64,000 nucleotides of DNA, taken from positions 3,162,001 through 3,226,000 of the forward strand of contig NZ_CP033918.1 of the NCBI RefSeq assembly GCF_003815675.1, given 5' to 3'. Below the pieces are notes generated by a model that saw only the letters and a list, made by a program, of their open reading frames with translations, was not told the origin of the DNA and ran no database searches. This stretch comes from Chryseobacterium sp. G0186 (GTDB taxonomy: Bacteria; Bacteroidota; Bacteroidia; Flavobacteriales; Weeksellaceae). Shown piece by piece: positions 35,796-45,857 of this stretch. How positions within the stretch are numbered: position 1 is the first letter of the stretch; each line of letters opens with the position of its first letter. The position numbers and the translations under genes were made by a program.

Positions 35796-37658
35796 TTAAC
35801 GTCCTAAATAAACAAGCAATACATTGATATCCGCAGGAGAAACTCCGCTTATTCTTCCTGCCTGTGCAATGGTCTTTGGACGCACATTAGACATCTTCTG
35901 TTTTGCTTCTGCAGAAAGGCTGGAAAGCTTCGTGTAATCAAAATCTTCCGGAATTTTAATATTTTCCAGACGGTTTAGCTTGGCTACATTCTCTTTTTCC
36001 TTTTCAATATATCCTTTATACTTAATATTAACTTCTGCCTGCTCTTTTACTTCATCATTGTATTGAGAGGTAACTTCCTTAATAAAATCAATTTCGTTAA
36101 GTTTTTCTAATGTAATATTAGGCCTGGTAAGGATTTGAGCAGCTCTATAGGCTTGATCTACAGGGTTGCTTTCTACAGATTCCAAAATAGGATTAATAAT
36201 TCCTGGTTTTAAAGAAGTTTCTCGAAGGAATGTTTCAAGTAGTTGACTTTCAGATATTTTACTCTCTACTTTTCTTAATCTTTCTTCTTTTGCAAGTCCT
36301 AATTGGTAAGCTTTTTCAGTTAATCTGATATCAGCGTTATCCTGTCTTAATAGAAGTCTGTATTCGGCACGTGAAGTAAACATTCTGTATGGTTCTTCAG
36401 TTCCTTTTGTAATAAGATCATCAATAAGAACTCCAATATAGGCTTCATCTCTGTTAAGGATGAAATCTCCTTTATCGTGAACTTTATTGTGTGCATTGAT
36501 TCCGGCAATTAAACCTTGTCCTGCTGCTTCTTCATATCCGGTAGTTCCATTGATTTGTCCTGCGAAATATAAATTATCAATTAATTTTGTTTCCAGGGTG
36601 TGCTTCAATTGGGTAGGAGGGAAGTAATCATATTCTATCGCGTAACCCGGACGGAAAACTTTTACATTTTCAAATCCTGGAATATGTTTCATTGCTTTGA
36701 TCTGTACGTCTTCAGGAAGAGAAGAACTGAATCCGTTTACATATATTTCTACCGTTTTCCATCCTTCAGGTTCTACAAAAAGTTGGTGTCTGTTTCTTTC
36801 TGCAAAACGATTAATCTTATCTTCAATACTAGGGCAGTATCTCGGACCTAAACTTTGAATGGTACCATTGAACATTGGACTTCTATCGAAACCTTCTCTC
36901 AAAATATCATGTACTGTTTCATTGGTGTAAACAATATGACAGCTTAATTGTTTTGTTAATTTTGGAGTATCAAGATAGCTGAACTTTTGAGGTTTTTCAT
37001 CTCCTTTTTGTTCTTCCATTTTAGAATAATCCAGGCTTCTTCCATCTACTCTTGGAGGAGTTCCTGTTTTCATTCTTCCGGCTTCGAATCCTAAAGTTTC
37101 CAATTGTTCGGTAATTCCGAAGGCTCTTGGCTCACCCATTCTTCCACCACCTAATTGCTTATCTCCAACATGAATTAATCCGTTAAGGAAAGTTCCGTTG
37201 GTAAGAACTACTGATCTTCCTTTTATTTCAATTCCTAAAGAAGTAACAACTCCGGTTACTTTATTATTTTCTACAATCAGTTGTTTCACCATATCCTGAA
37301 AGAAATCAAGATTGGGAGTATTCTCTAATGCCATTCGCCATTCTTCAGCAAAAAGCATTCTATCATTTTGGGTTCTTGGAGACCACATTGCGGGACCTTT
37401 TGAAAGATTCAGCATCTTGAATTGGATAGCAGATTTATCTGCCACAATTCCGGAATATCCTCCCATTGCATCAATCTCTCTTACGATCTGTCCTTTTGCG
37501 ATTCCACCCATTGCGGGGTTGCAACTCATCTGTCCGATGGTCTGCATATTCATTGTAATTAATAATGTTTTTGAACCCAGGTTGGCGGCTGCTGCTGCTG
37601 CTTCACATCCTGCGTGTCCTGCACCTACTACAATGACATCGTATATTTCTGAAATCAT
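35796..37658 (-). CDS. mnmG: tRNA uridine 5-carboxymethylaminomethyl modification enzyme MnmG (GidA)
   Basis: A 620-residue FAD enzyme which with MnmE modifies U34 of certain tRNAs. VVGAGHAGCEAAAAAANLG (about 10-28) is the FAD loop; MSCNPAMGGIAKGQIVREID, RMKTGTPPRVDG, and GQINGTTGYEEAAGQGLIAG are family signatures. The C-terminal helical domain (about 560-620) is complete. In many bacteria this gene lies beside the origin; here it is exactly bracketed by two parS sites. Confidence 0.97.
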   Translation of the reverse strand: MISEIYDVIVVGAGHAGCEAAAAAANLGSKTLLITMNMQTIGQMSCNPAMGGIAKGQIVREIDAMGGYSGIVADKSAIQFKMLNLSKGPAMWSPRTQNDRMLFAEEWRMALENTPNLDFFQDMVKQLIVENNKVTGVVTSLGIEIKGRSVVLTNGTFLNGLIHVGDKQLGGGRMGEPRAFGITEQLETLGFEAGRMKTGTPPRVDGRSLDYSKMEEQKGDEKPQKFSYLDTPKLTKQLSCHIVYTNETVHDILREGFDRSPMFNGTIQSLGPRYCPSIEDKINRFAERNRHQLFVEPEGWKTVEIYVNGFSSSLPEDVQIKAMKHIPGFENVKVFRPGYAIEYDYFPPTQLKHTLETKLIDNLYFAGQINGTTGYEEAAGQGLIAGINAHNKVHDKGDFILNRDEAYIGVLIDDLITKGTEEPYRMFTSRAEYRLLLRQDNADIRLTEKAYQLGLAKEERLRKVESKISESQLLETFLRETSLKPGIINPILESVESNPVDQAYRAAQILTRPNITLEKLNEIDFIKEVTSQYNDEVKEQAEVNIKYKGYIEKEKENVAKLNRLENIKIPEDFDYTKLSSLSAEAKQKMSNVRPKTIAQAGRISGVSPADINVLLVYLGR

Positions 37659-37704
37659 TTTTATCTCGCTTATTTAAGCTTTTAAACCTTATCTTTAACA
37701 CCAA

Positions 37705-37720
37705 TGTTTCACGTGAAACA
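37705..37720. promoter_or_regulatory. parS site, copy 2 (exact consensus)
   Basis: TGTTTCACGTGAAACA is the perfect 16-bp parS palindrome. It sits 46 bp upstream of the mnmG ATG, in its promoter region, 1931 bp from copy 1. Confidence 0.92.
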
Positions 37721-37799
37721 TTTTTGGAGAATGCACTCTAAGTAAGTGTGTATTATTACTAGAATTGAGTACTTTAGATATCGGACTTTAAGTGATTAT

Positions 37800-38225
37800 T
37801 TAATTTAAATTATTTAAATCCCGGTATTTGTTTAAGTACAAATCCTCCATTCTTCGCATCTCTTTTTCTTCCTCTTCTGTCTTGTCTTTATAGCCTGCAA
37901 GGTGTAAAATACCATGGGCTAAGACTCTTCTTAATTCTTCTTCATAGTCTCGGGAGAGGGTAGAAGCATTGTCAGAAATGCGCTGCAAAGATACGAAAAT
38001 CTCAGCGCTTATTGTCTTGCCTTTTACATAATCAAAAGTGATAATATCAGTATAATAATCATGCTGTAAATAATCCTGATTAATCTTCAGAAGATATTCA
38101 TCATCACAGAAAATATAGTTGATTTCTCCTAGTTTTTTTCCTTCTGAAAGAATAAGATCTTCCAGCCATTTTTTGTAATCTGTATTTACCGAATCTGGTA
38201 AATTTTCGTAAAAGAATTGTATCAT
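37800..38225 (-). CDS. ybeY: rRNA maturation endoribonuclease YbeY
   Basis: A 141-residue metal-dependent RNase for rRNA 3' end maturation. The zinc motif appears as HGILHLAGYKD (about 110-120); the third ligand position is Lys-Asp rather than the usual Asp-His, as is common in Bacteroidetes versions. DIITFDY (about 59) and EIFVSLQRI are conserved. The gene follows the patatin-type gene's start by 4 bp on the downstream side, so it is cotranscribed with its neighbours. Confidence 0.92.
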   Translation of the reverse strand: MIQFFYENLPDSVNTDYKKWLEDLILSEGKKLGEINYIFCDDEYLLKINQDYLQHDYYTDIITFDYVKGKTISAEIFVSLQRISDNASTLSRDYEEELRRVLAHGILHLAGYKDKTEEEEKEMRRMEDLYLNKYRDLNNLN

Positions 38226-38229
38226 TGTA

Positions 38230-40386
38230 TTAAAACCAGTGTCCTAAAATAACACTGAATATGCCTTTTTGATTGTTTTTAAGTGAGTGGCTAAAATTTA
38301 CTTTAATCTGCCCGAAAGGAGATTTATATCCAGCTGTAAGTCCAAGCGAACTAAAATTTACTTTAACTGCATCTTCAAATTTAATATCATTTGAAAGATT
38401 GGCAAAGGTAAAGTTTCCGCTGATAAAATAGTTTTTGTTGAACTTAAACTGAAGATCATTGGATGCCAATATTACGTTATTGGTATGCAACTGGGCAAAA
38501 TAAAACCCTGCAAAACTTTTAAAGTTTATAATGTTTTGTTCAAAAAGTCCACCCAGTCTGTATTGATAGTAGGAGGGAAGATGTTCTCCCAGTGTAACTC
38601 CTCCAAATAAATTCAGACGGTAAGTAAACTGCTTTCCAAGAGGAATATTGATTTTAAGATCTGCCTTTATCTGAACGATTCTTCTTTCAACTTCAGATTT
38701 TAGAAGGTCAATTACCTTTCCCTCTGCAGCAAAGTAAACTCCTTTGGTTGGAAATTCCTTGTCATCCTGGGTATCGGTCTTCAGGAATATGTATGGGTTT
38801 AAGAAACGGCTGTAGCGCCTGTTTTCACCATTAATTTCGGCTCTGAAGTAGTCATGGCTTATACCACCACCAATAGCAAATCGATCTCTCCAGACAGACT
38901 GTATATAGGCCTCATTTCTGGCCCATTCCCATTTGTCTATAACATAATTATCTGCATTCTTCAGATCAAAGCTCATTCCGGAAGAATAAATACCAAATCC
39001 TGGAATATATCCATTATCAATAAAATAGTTAAGGTAATATCGGAGTTTATCTCCTACAATAACATCTACAGAAAGGTTGGAATTTTTAAATAAAAGTCTC
39101 TTTGCGGAATAATTCAATAAAAGTCCTGTTTTGAAAACTTCATCATAGTGTAAACCAAATCTTAAAAAATGTCGGGTATCATCTTCTGTAACGTACAACT
39201 TTAAGTAGTTGGCGTCATTCTCCTGAACAATATCGTAGTTGATGAATTTATAATTATTGGTGGCAACCAGTTTATCAACCATTTTATTGATGCTGCCATA
39301 CGTTTGTAAAGAGGGTAGGCGAAGTCCCATCTTCCCCAGGGTGTAGTTTTTACCGTAGATTTTGCTTCCTTCAATGGAAATACTGTCTATTTTATATACA
39401 TTGGAATATATTGGATTTACCTGCTGTCTAAGACGTTCAAAAGGACGCTTGGGTAATTGATCCAATACCTGGGTATATTTTAAACCTTCTACATAACCGC
39501 TATCAAGAATCTTTTTCTTTTCATCATAGCTTGTAGCAGACATGCCTTTAAGGTTAGGCTTAATATTAATATCAGTGTACTTATATTGTTTTCTGGTATC
39601 TCTTTTAATGCCAAAATCAATAACCTGGTTCAGGATTGAAATAATATTGTTTAAATCCTCTCTTTTTGATAGATCCTGGTTAAGGTCCACACCGATAACA
39701 ATATCAATTCCTTTGTCTTTTAATGGCTTTGAGGGATAATTTACTGTCATCGCTCCATCAATGTAAATGCTGTCACCTATTTTGATAGGATCCATTAAAG
39801 AAGGGAATGCAGAACTCGCCATGATGGATTGTACCAAATCTCCTTTTTCAAAAATCTGCATATTTCCACTTTCAAGATTGGTGGCAACACACATAAAAGG
39901 AATCGGCATTTTGGAAAAATCTTCAATATTGGAAACATTTTTAAAAAGTTCTTTCAGAAGATAAACGTTTCTTTGCCCGGTACTGATGGAAGAGGGAAGG
40001 GTAATTTTTCCATTTTTCAATGGAATTGATAAAAGATATTTGTCTACAGATTTATTGAAAAAACTGGCTTCCTGTCTTGATTTCGGATCCATAATCAAGG
40101 AGTAAAAATCCGTATCCATGACTATTTTTTCTATTTCCTTACCGGAATATCCGGAGGCATACAAACCACCAACGATGGCTCCCATACTTGTTCCGGAAAT
40201 ATAATCAACTTTTACTCCCAATGAATCTAATACCTTGAGTACTCCGACATGTGAAAAACCCTTGGCACCACCACCGGCAAGCGACAGTCCTATTTTGGGG
40301 TTCTTCGGAATCACCAGGTCTTTTTTTACCTGAGATTGGATCCATAATAATTGGAATACGAAAAGAAGAATCAGGAGTTTTCTCAT
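38230..40386 (-). CDS. Patatin-like phospholipase with outer-membrane barrel (PlpD-like)
   Basis: A 718-residue protein with signal peptide MRKLLILLFVFQLLWIQSQ. The patatin domain (about 28-310) has the oxyanion GGGAKGFSHVG (about 38), nucleophile GTSMG (about 65) and DGA (about 212) for the Ser-Asp dyad. A POTRA-like linker follows (about 345-400) and then a surface-antigen barrel ending GHWF, with alternating strands such as FLRFGLHYDEVFKTGLLLNY. PlpD-type proteins are type Vd autotransporter lipases. It is the middle of a compact group murF-alr, this gene and ybeY (gaps 2 and 4 bp). Confidence 0.92.
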   Translation of the reverse strand: MRKLLILLFVFQLLWIQSQVKKDLVIPKNPKIGLSLAGGGAKGFSHVGVLKVLDSLGVKVDYISGTSMGAIVGGLYASGYSGKEIEKIVMDTDFYSLIMDPKSRQEASFFNKSVDKYLLSIPLKNGKITLPSSISTGQRNVYLLKELFKNVSNIEDFSKMPIPFMCVATNLESGNMQIFEKGDLVQSIMASSAFPSLMDPIKIGDSIYIDGAMTVNYPSKPLKDKGIDIVIGVDLNQDLSKREDLNNIISILNQVIDFGIKRDTRKQYKYTDINIKPNLKGMSATSYDEKKKILDSGYVEGLKYTQVLDQLPKRPFERLRQQVNPIYSNVYKIDSISIEGSKIYGKNYTLGKMGLRLPSLQTYGSINKMVDKLVATNNYKFINYDIVQENDANYLKLYVTEDDTRHFLRFGLHYDEVFKTGLLLNYSAKRLLFKNSNLSVDVIVGDKLRYYLNYFIDNGYIPGFGIYSSGMSFDLKNADNYVIDKWEWARNEAYIQSVWRDRFAIGGGISHDYFRAEINGENRRYSRFLNPYIFLKTDTQDDKEFPTKGVYFAAEGKVIDLLKSEVERRIVQIKADLKINIPLGKQFTYRLNLFGGVTLGEHLPSYYQYRLGGLFEQNIINFKSFAGFYFAQLHTNNVILASNDLQFKFNKNYFISGNFTFANLSNDIKFEDAVKVNFSSLGLTAGYKSPFGQIKVNFSHSLKNNQKGIFSVILGHWF

Positions 40387-40388
40387 AG

Positions 40389-42836
40389 TTAATCTTTTAT
40401 ATAAATCCGTTTCACCCGAGGTGAAATGGAGGTTAATACTTCATAGGTTATCGTTTTGCAGTAGCCTGCGAACTCTTTTAAACTTGGTTGTGCGTTGAAG
40501 ACCGTTACCGTATCTCCTTCTTTTACATGTGGAATATTTTCCACATTAATCATCATCATGTCCATGCAGATATTTCCAACAATAGGAGCCAGTGTTTTAT
40601 GAACGCCCAAATGTCCTACCTGATTTCCGATCAGCCTTGGAATTCCATCCGCATATCCAACAGGAATAGTTGCTATTTTAGTAGTGTGATCAGCCTTATA
40701 TTTTCTGCTGTAGCCTACAGATTCTCCACGTTCAACTTCTGAAATCTGGGAGATTACTGTTTTAAAGCTGACAACAGATCGTAATTGTTTTTGTATTTCA
40801 CTATCTGGTGATTCTCCGAGCATTCCTATCCCGATTCTTACCATATCATGTTGATGGTTGGTATAACTTGTTATTCCGGAAGAATTTAAAATATGTCGCA
40901 AGGGAGCATAACCCAATTTTTCTGTTAAGTAGGCAGAATTTTTTTCAAAGACGGCCAGTTGATTTAAAGTAAACTCTTTCTCTTCGGGCATGTCAGAAGA
41001 AGATAAGTGACTGAACATACTTTGAACTTTAAGGTTTTTTTGGCTTAAAGTTTCACTGAGTTGGTCTAATTCAAAATATTTGAAACCAAGACGATGCATG
41101 CCTGTTTCCAGCTTGATATGGATCGGATATTTTTTGTCATATCCGGATTTTTGAACCGCTTCATAGAATAGTTCCAGGACTCTGAAGCTGTAAATTTCAG
41201 GTTCAAGATTGTATTCAATGATCGTTTGATAACTGTGCTGTTCAGGGTTCATTACAATAATAGGAGTGGTGATCCCTTTTTTACGAAGTTCTACTCCCTC
41301 ATCCGCAAAAGCTACCCCAAGATAATCAATGTGATGATGTTGTAAAAACTCTGAAATCTCATAGCTACCCAAACCATAGGCATTGGCCTTTACCATTGCC
41401 ATCATTTTTGTATTCGGCTTCAGTAGAGATTTGTGGTAATTGATATTATGAAGAATAGCATTCAGGTTGATCTCTAAAACAGTATCGTGTTTTCTGAGTT
41501 CAAGGATATCTTTTAGCTTTTCTATTTCAAATTTTCTTGCTCCTTTCAGAAGAATAATCTGATTTTCTATTTCTACAAGATGCTTACCGTCAATCAATTC
41601 TTTGGTGTCTATGAAAGTATAGGTTTTAGCTTTAAATAATTCACTAAACTTTGAAATTTCATCACCAATTAAGAATACTGAATCGAAATGCTGCTCATTT
41701 ACCAATTCGGAAACCTCTTCATATAATTCCTGAGAATTAGCATTCACTCCTACGATGTCCGTTAAAACCAAAGATTTCTTAGGCTTATTATATTCGTTCA
41801 AAAACTGTAGTGCAGTTTTTAAAGAATCAAGGTCAAGGTTGAAAGAATCGTTGATGATAATATTACCCTTAATTCCTTCGATGGCTTCAAGCCTCATTTC
41901 GACGGCCTTTAAAAGGTTGATTTTTTCAACGATCTTTTTATTTTCGACACCCAACTCCTTAAGCACGCTGATAAGCGCTGTAGCATTGGTTAACGTAGCT
42001 TCGTCTCTTTGATGCGCCGGAAAACTGATTTCTTCCCCAAAATATTCAACGATGATGTTTTCATCCTTAGAAATATTGTTTTTAATGAAGACCTGATTTC
42101 CTTCCTTGAATCCGTAAGAGATTAATTTTTTATCTGAATATAATTTTTTTATTTTTTGATCCACCAAAGAATTGTCACCATTATAAATGATAACCTTAGA
42201 ATCCTTGAAAAGTTTGATCTTCTCATCTATCAATTGTTCTTCCGAAGAAAAGTTGGCAGCATGAGCATTTCCAATGTGAGTTAACAACCCGATCTGAGGA
42301 TGAAAAACATTTTCAAGTTTTTCCATTTCATCCGGTTTGGAAATTCCAACTTCAAAAATTCCCAGTTGATGAGAATCGTTGATCTGAAGCAGTGAAAGGG
42401 GAAGACCAATCTGAGAATTAAAACTTTTTGGACTTTTTACAGTAGGGAATTCATTCCATAAACATTGATAGAGCCATTCCTTTACAACGGTTTTACCATT
42501 ACTTCCTGTAATTCCAATGGATTTGATGTGAGAATTTTCAAAGTGATACTTTGCTAATTGCTGAAGAAAATCCACAGAATTTTTAACAATAATCCAGGTT
42601 ATATTTTCAAACTGTGGATATTGATGTTCAGAAATAATAATATTGATTCCTCTGTCAATTGCAGATTCAATAAATTTTTCACCAGAATTTTTATGAGTAT
42701 TAATTGCAATAAACGCAGTATTCTTAGTTGAATAAATAATCCTGCTGTCATAGGCTATATTTTTAACCATTAAATTCTGGTCTCCAATAACCTGTGAATT
42801 GGTGATCTCTGCAATGTGTTGTACTGTATAGTTCAT
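40389..42836 (-). CDS. Bifunctional UDP-MurNAc-tripeptide:D-Ala-D-Ala ligase / alanine racemase
   Basis: An 815-residue fusion. The N-terminal half (about 1-455) is MurF: GITGSNGKTVVKEW (about 107-120) binds ATP, and HIGNAHAANFSS and GDEISKFSEL follow. The C-terminal half (about 456-815) is alanine racemase: MVKANAYGLGSYEIS holds the PLP lysine (about 487), GYSRKYKA the catalytic Tyr, and PVGYADGIPR near the end. So one protein makes D-Ala and adds D-Ala-D-Ala to the wall precursor. The fusion is typical of Bacteroidetes. No linker anomalies are seen. Confidence 0.95.
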   Translation of the reverse strand: MNYTVQHIAEITNSQVIGDQNLMVKNIAYDSRIIYSTKNTAFIAINTHKNSGEKFIESAIDRGINIIISEHQYPQFENITWIIVKNSVDFLQQLAKYHFENSHIKSIGITGSNGKTVVKEWLYQCLWNEFPTVKSPKSFNSQIGLPLSLLQINDSHQLGIFEVGISKPDEMEKLENVFHPQIGLLTHIGNAHAANFSSEEQLIDEKIKLFKDSKVIIYNGDNSLVDQKIKKLYSDKKLISYGFKEGNQVFIKNNISKDENIIVEYFGEEISFPAHQRDEATLTNATALISVLKELGVENKKIVEKINLLKAVEMRLEAIEGIKGNIIINDSFNLDLDSLKTALQFLNEYNKPKKSLVLTDIVGVNANSQELYEEVSELVNEQHFDSVFLIGDEISKFSELFKAKTYTFIDTKELIDGKHLVEIENQIILLKGARKFEIEKLKDILELRKHDTVLEINLNAILHNINYHKSLLKPNTKMMAMVKANAYGLGSYEISEFLQHHHIDYLGVAFADEGVELRKKGITTPIIVMNPEQHSYQTIIEYNLEPEIYSFRVLELFYEAVQKSGYDKKYPIHIKLETGMHRLGFKYFELDQLSETLSQKNLKVQSMFSHLSSSDMPEEKEFTLNQLAVFEKNSAYLTEKLGYAPLRHILNSSGITSYTNHQHDMVRIGIGMLGESPDSEIQKQLRSVVSFKTVISQISEVERGESVGYSRKYKADHTTKIATIPVGYADGIPRLIGNQVGHLGVHKTLAPIVGNICMDMMMINVENIPHVKEGDTVTVFNAQPSLKEFAGYCKTITYEVLTSISPRVKRIYIKD

Positions 42837-43039
42837 TGGTGCCTTTCTGCTTTATTTTAGGCGAAACTGCAAAAAAGTAAAACTGCAAAGGATTTACAAG
42901 AGCTTATTTTTAGCTGATTACTCCTTTTTTAAATTTCACAATATTGCTTTTTCGTTTTTCATTTATTAATATTCTGTGAATGTATTTTTTAGCTATTATA
43001 ATGATAGCTTTTTTTTGCGATTTCGCAGTTTTATCTGTA

Positions 43040-43627
43040 TTACTTTCTTTTCAAAAGAACTTCATCAATAAACACACGGCGGCTTACTGCTTCGTAACTT
43101 TCAGTTTCTCCCAATTCTACAAGATCATCTCCCTGGGAGGTTCTCATGGAATAGTTGGCAAGATTACCTGTTCTCTTACAAATAGCATGCACTTTTGTTA
43201 CGTATTCTGCTGTGGCCATCAAATTGGGCATTGGTCCAAAAGGGCGACCCAAAAAGTCCATGTCCAATCCTGCAACAACTACTCTTACACCGCTGTTAGC
43301 CAGCTGGTTGGAGATATCAACAATGCTTTCGTCAAAAAACTGTGCTTCATCAATGCCTACCACATCACAATTGGATGCCAACAGAAGAATTTCATTGGGA
43401 TTTTCTACTGCAGTACTGCGTATTTTATTCTGATTATGAGAAACAACATCCTCTTCAGAATACCGGATATCCAGTTTCGGTTTAAAAATTTCTACATTCT
43501 GTCCTGCCATTTCTGCTCTCCGTAATCTTCGGATCAACTCCTCGGTTTTACCCGAAAACATAGAGCCACAAATCACTTCCATCCAACCGCTTTGTTTGGA
43601 ATGATTAATTGTATTTTCTAAAAACAT
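43040..43627 (-). CDS. tdk: Thymidine kinase
   Basis: A 195-residue type II thymidine kinase, phosphorylating thymidine in salvage. GSMFSGKTEELIRRLRRAE (about 22-40) is the P-loop, VVGIDEAQFFDESI (about 88-101) the Walker B and lasso region, and YVTKVHAICKRTG includes part of the zinc region; a complete four-Cys set is not obvious, only C21, C86 and C150 being seen. It stands alone, divergent from the repeat-rich acidic gene. Confidence 0.95.
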   Translation of the reverse strand: MFLENTINHSKQSGWMEVICGSMFSGKTEELIRRLRRAEMAGQNVEIFKPKLDIRYSEEDVVSHNQNKIRSTAVENPNEILLLASNCDVVGIDEAQFFDESIVDISNQLANSGVRVVVAGLDMDFLGRPFGPMPNLMATAEYVTKVHAICKRTGNLANYSMRTSQGDDLVELGETESYEAVSRRVFIDEVLLKRK

Positions 43628-43688
43628 TTGTTAAATTAGCCGTATATTTTCAACATCAAAAGTAAGCAATTTTAATAAGAATCTTATT

Positions 43689-45173
43689 ATGCAAAATATC
43701 CAAGATTTAAAGGAAAAGATTTTTTTTGAATCCAAGAATATCATTGATAATCTGGACAAAATAAACAACGTAGACGAATTACTTTCCAAGCAAGATCTTG
43801 TAGATGAGCTTGCTAACAGGATTTCTTTTTTGAAACTGTTGGAAAAAAATATTGAATATTTTGTTGTAGATGAGCCTGCTCATTATTCCGATAGTCATGC
43901 AATGTCTTTTGCTTCAGGAGAATTAAATCATCATGATTCTGGTAATGAAGTAACAGAGGAGGAAGCCATTTTTAATAATGAACTGAATGAAATTGATGAA
44001 CATGAAAATGATAATTTTACTGTAGGTTCAGATGAAGAAGAAGCTGTTTTCAATAACCAACTGAATGAGATTGTTGAAAATGAATTCCATGAAAACATAG
44101 TGAGTTTTGTGGAGGATAATAATGAAATAAAACTCTCTGAAAATAAAGCGACAGAGGTTTCTTCTGAAGATTTAACGGAAGAGGAAGCAATCTTTAATAA
44201 TCAATTGAATGAAATTGATGAAAATGAAACTTTAATTGCTCCGGAAGCTGTCCTAAGTTTTGTAGATGAAGAAAAAATTCTTGCAGATGCCAAGCCGGAT
44301 TCAGATGAAGACATCAATGAAGATATGTTCAATGAAGAAGTAACTGAAGAGGAAGCTGTATTCAATAATCAGTTGAATGAAATAGACCGGGAAGAGGATT
44401 CTGATAAAGAAAATGAAGCAGACTATGCTGCAGTAAACAGCCCGAAAGAAAATAAGCCTACAGAAACAATTCCAAGTATTTTTGATACAGAAATGCTTGA
44501 TGATGAAATGCTTATTGAGGAAAGTGAAGAACAGTTTGTTACTTCAAATATTTCTCTAGAACAGGGAGAGTTGGCAACAGAGACCTCCAATGTGGAAAAT
44601 ATTCTGAATGAGATTAAAAATGACCATTCCGAGGAAGACATAAAAGAAGAGAATGTTCTTGCAGAAGTCTATGACAGAAGAAAAATTGTTGAAATAGACA
44701 AACCTGTTCCTGCAGAAACAGAAAAACATCCTTCTGATGAAAGTTTTGAAAATTTAGAAGAATATCATCAGGAGAAAAAAATAAAATTAGCCAATATCAA
44801 AGGGATGAAAGCTGTTCAAACCCTATTTGATGATGATCCATTAGAAAGAGAATTTCCAATGGAAAATCAATCAACCTCTCCACAGGAAGAAACCGGAAGT
44901 ATTTTGAAATCCAATATTCCTACCAATTTTATGGAGGCTGAGAAACAGAAACCTGAGTTTAGACTAGATTTGAATGACAGGATAGCCTTTTCAAAAATGC
45001 TGTTTGACGGAAGTCAGGCAGATCTGAATGACACGGTAGCTTACCTGAACCAATTTAAAACATTGGAGGAAGCCAAGGAATATCTGAGTGATCTGTACTA
45101 CGAAAGAAAATGGAGCAGGGTGGATGAATATGCCCAAAGACTTTGGATATTGGTGGAAAATAAATTCTTATAA
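43689..45173 (+). CDS. Acidic repeat-rich protein of unknown function
   Basis: A 494-residue, strongly acidic protein. Four copies of a motif near TEEEAIFNNQLNEID occur at about 43952, 44031, 44175 and 44344 in the DNA, separated by 24, 48 and 56 codons or so of variable Asp/Glu-rich sequence. The N-terminal 60 residues look helical (KEKIFFESKNIIDNLDKINN), and the C-terminal 70 residues, starting RLDLNDRIAFSKMLFDGSQA, are a compact domain that I recall from other Bacteroidetes proteins of unknown role. No signal peptide or membrane segment is seen. The gene runs straight into rsmI (2 bp apart), so it is cotranscribed with it. Confidence 0.75.
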   Translation: MQNIQDLKEKIFFESKNIIDNLDKINNVDELLSKQDLVDELANRISFLKLLEKNIEYFVVDEPAHYSDSHAMSFASGELNHHDSGNEVTEEEAIFNNELNEIDEHENDNFTVGSDEEEAVFNNQLNEIVENEFHENIVSFVEDNNEIKLSENKATEVSSEDLTEEEAIFNNQLNEIDENETLIAPEAVLSFVDEEKILADAKPDSDEDINEDMFNEEVTEEEAVFNNQLNEIDREEDSDKENEADYAAVNSPKENKPTETIPSIFDTEMLDDEMLIEESEEQFVTSNISLEQGELATETSNVENILNEIKNDHSEEDIKEENVLAEVYDRRKIVEIDKPVPAETEKHPSDESFENLEEYHQEKKIKLANIKGMKAVQTLFDDDPLEREFPMENQSTSPQEETGSILKSNIPTNFMEAEKQKPEFRLDLNDRIAFSKMLFDGSQADLNDTVAYLNQFKTLEEAKEYLSDLYYERKWSRVDEYAQRLWILVENKFL

Positions 45174-45175
45174 TT

Positions 45176-45850
45176 TTGAGCGGAATCTTATATTTTGTTC
45201 CCACACCCGTTGGGAACCTGGAAGATATGACTTTCAGGGCAGTCAATGTCCTAAAGGAAGTTGATTATATTTTATGCGAAGACACCAGAACTTCCGGAAT
45301 ACTTTTAAAACATTTTGAAATCTCCAAGCCTTTAAAATCCTATCATTTACACAATGAGCATCAGGCGACAGAGAAAGTGATGACAGACCTTAAAAACGGA
45401 CAGAATATCGCTATTATTACCGATGCAGGAACCCCTGGGATTTCAGATCCTGGTTATTTATTGGCAAAAGCAGGAGCAGACAATGGTATAGAAATGATCT
45501 GTCTTCCGGGTGCAACCGCATTAATTCCGGCTTTAGTGGTTTCCGGTCTTCCAAATAATGAGTTTTTATTTGCAGGATTTTTGCCACAGAAAAAAGGAAG
45601 ACAAACCAAACTAAAGCAACTTGCAGAGGAGAAAAAAACCATTGTACTGTACGAAAGTCCACATAAGATTAATACTACATTAGAACAGATTAAGGAATTC
45701 TTTGGTGAAGAAACCAAGGCAAGCCTGAGCCGTGAAATTTCCAAGAAATTTGAAGAGACTAAACGAGGAACTATCAATGAACTTATTGAATTTTCCAAGA
45801 GTAAAACTTTAAAGGGAGAGATCGTTCTTATTGTCAATAATTCTATTTAA
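45176..45850 (+). CDS. rsmI: 16S rRNA (cytidine-1402-2'-O)-methyltransferase RsmI
   Basis: A 224-residue tetrapyrrole-methylase-fold enzyme that methylates C1402 of 16S rRNA. LYFVPTPVGNLEDMTFRAV (about 5-23), CEDTRTSGILLKHF, and TDAGTPGISDPG (about 82-93) are the RsmI signatures. The start must be the TTG at 45176: no ATG lies upstream in frame before a stop at 45161, and the family N-terminus begins just there. The TTG sits 2 bp after the upstream stop codon, so translation is probably coupled. Confidence 0.94.
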   Translation: MSGILYFVPTPVGNLEDMTFRAVNVLKEVDYILCEDTRTSGILLKHFEISKPLKSYHLHNEHQATEKVMTDLKNGQNIAIITDAGTPGISDPGYLLAKAGADNGIEMICLPGATALIPALVVSGLPNNEFLFAGFLPQKKGRQTKLKQLAEEKKTIVLYESPHKINTTLEQIKEFFGEETKASLSREISKKFEETKRGTINELIEFSKSKTLKGEIVLIVNNSI

Positions 45851-45857
45851 TTTTTAA

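Noticed and set aside
42980..43525. A 181-residue reading frame opposite tdk
   Set aside because: It lies antisense to the well-supported thymidine kinase gene and shows no family features.
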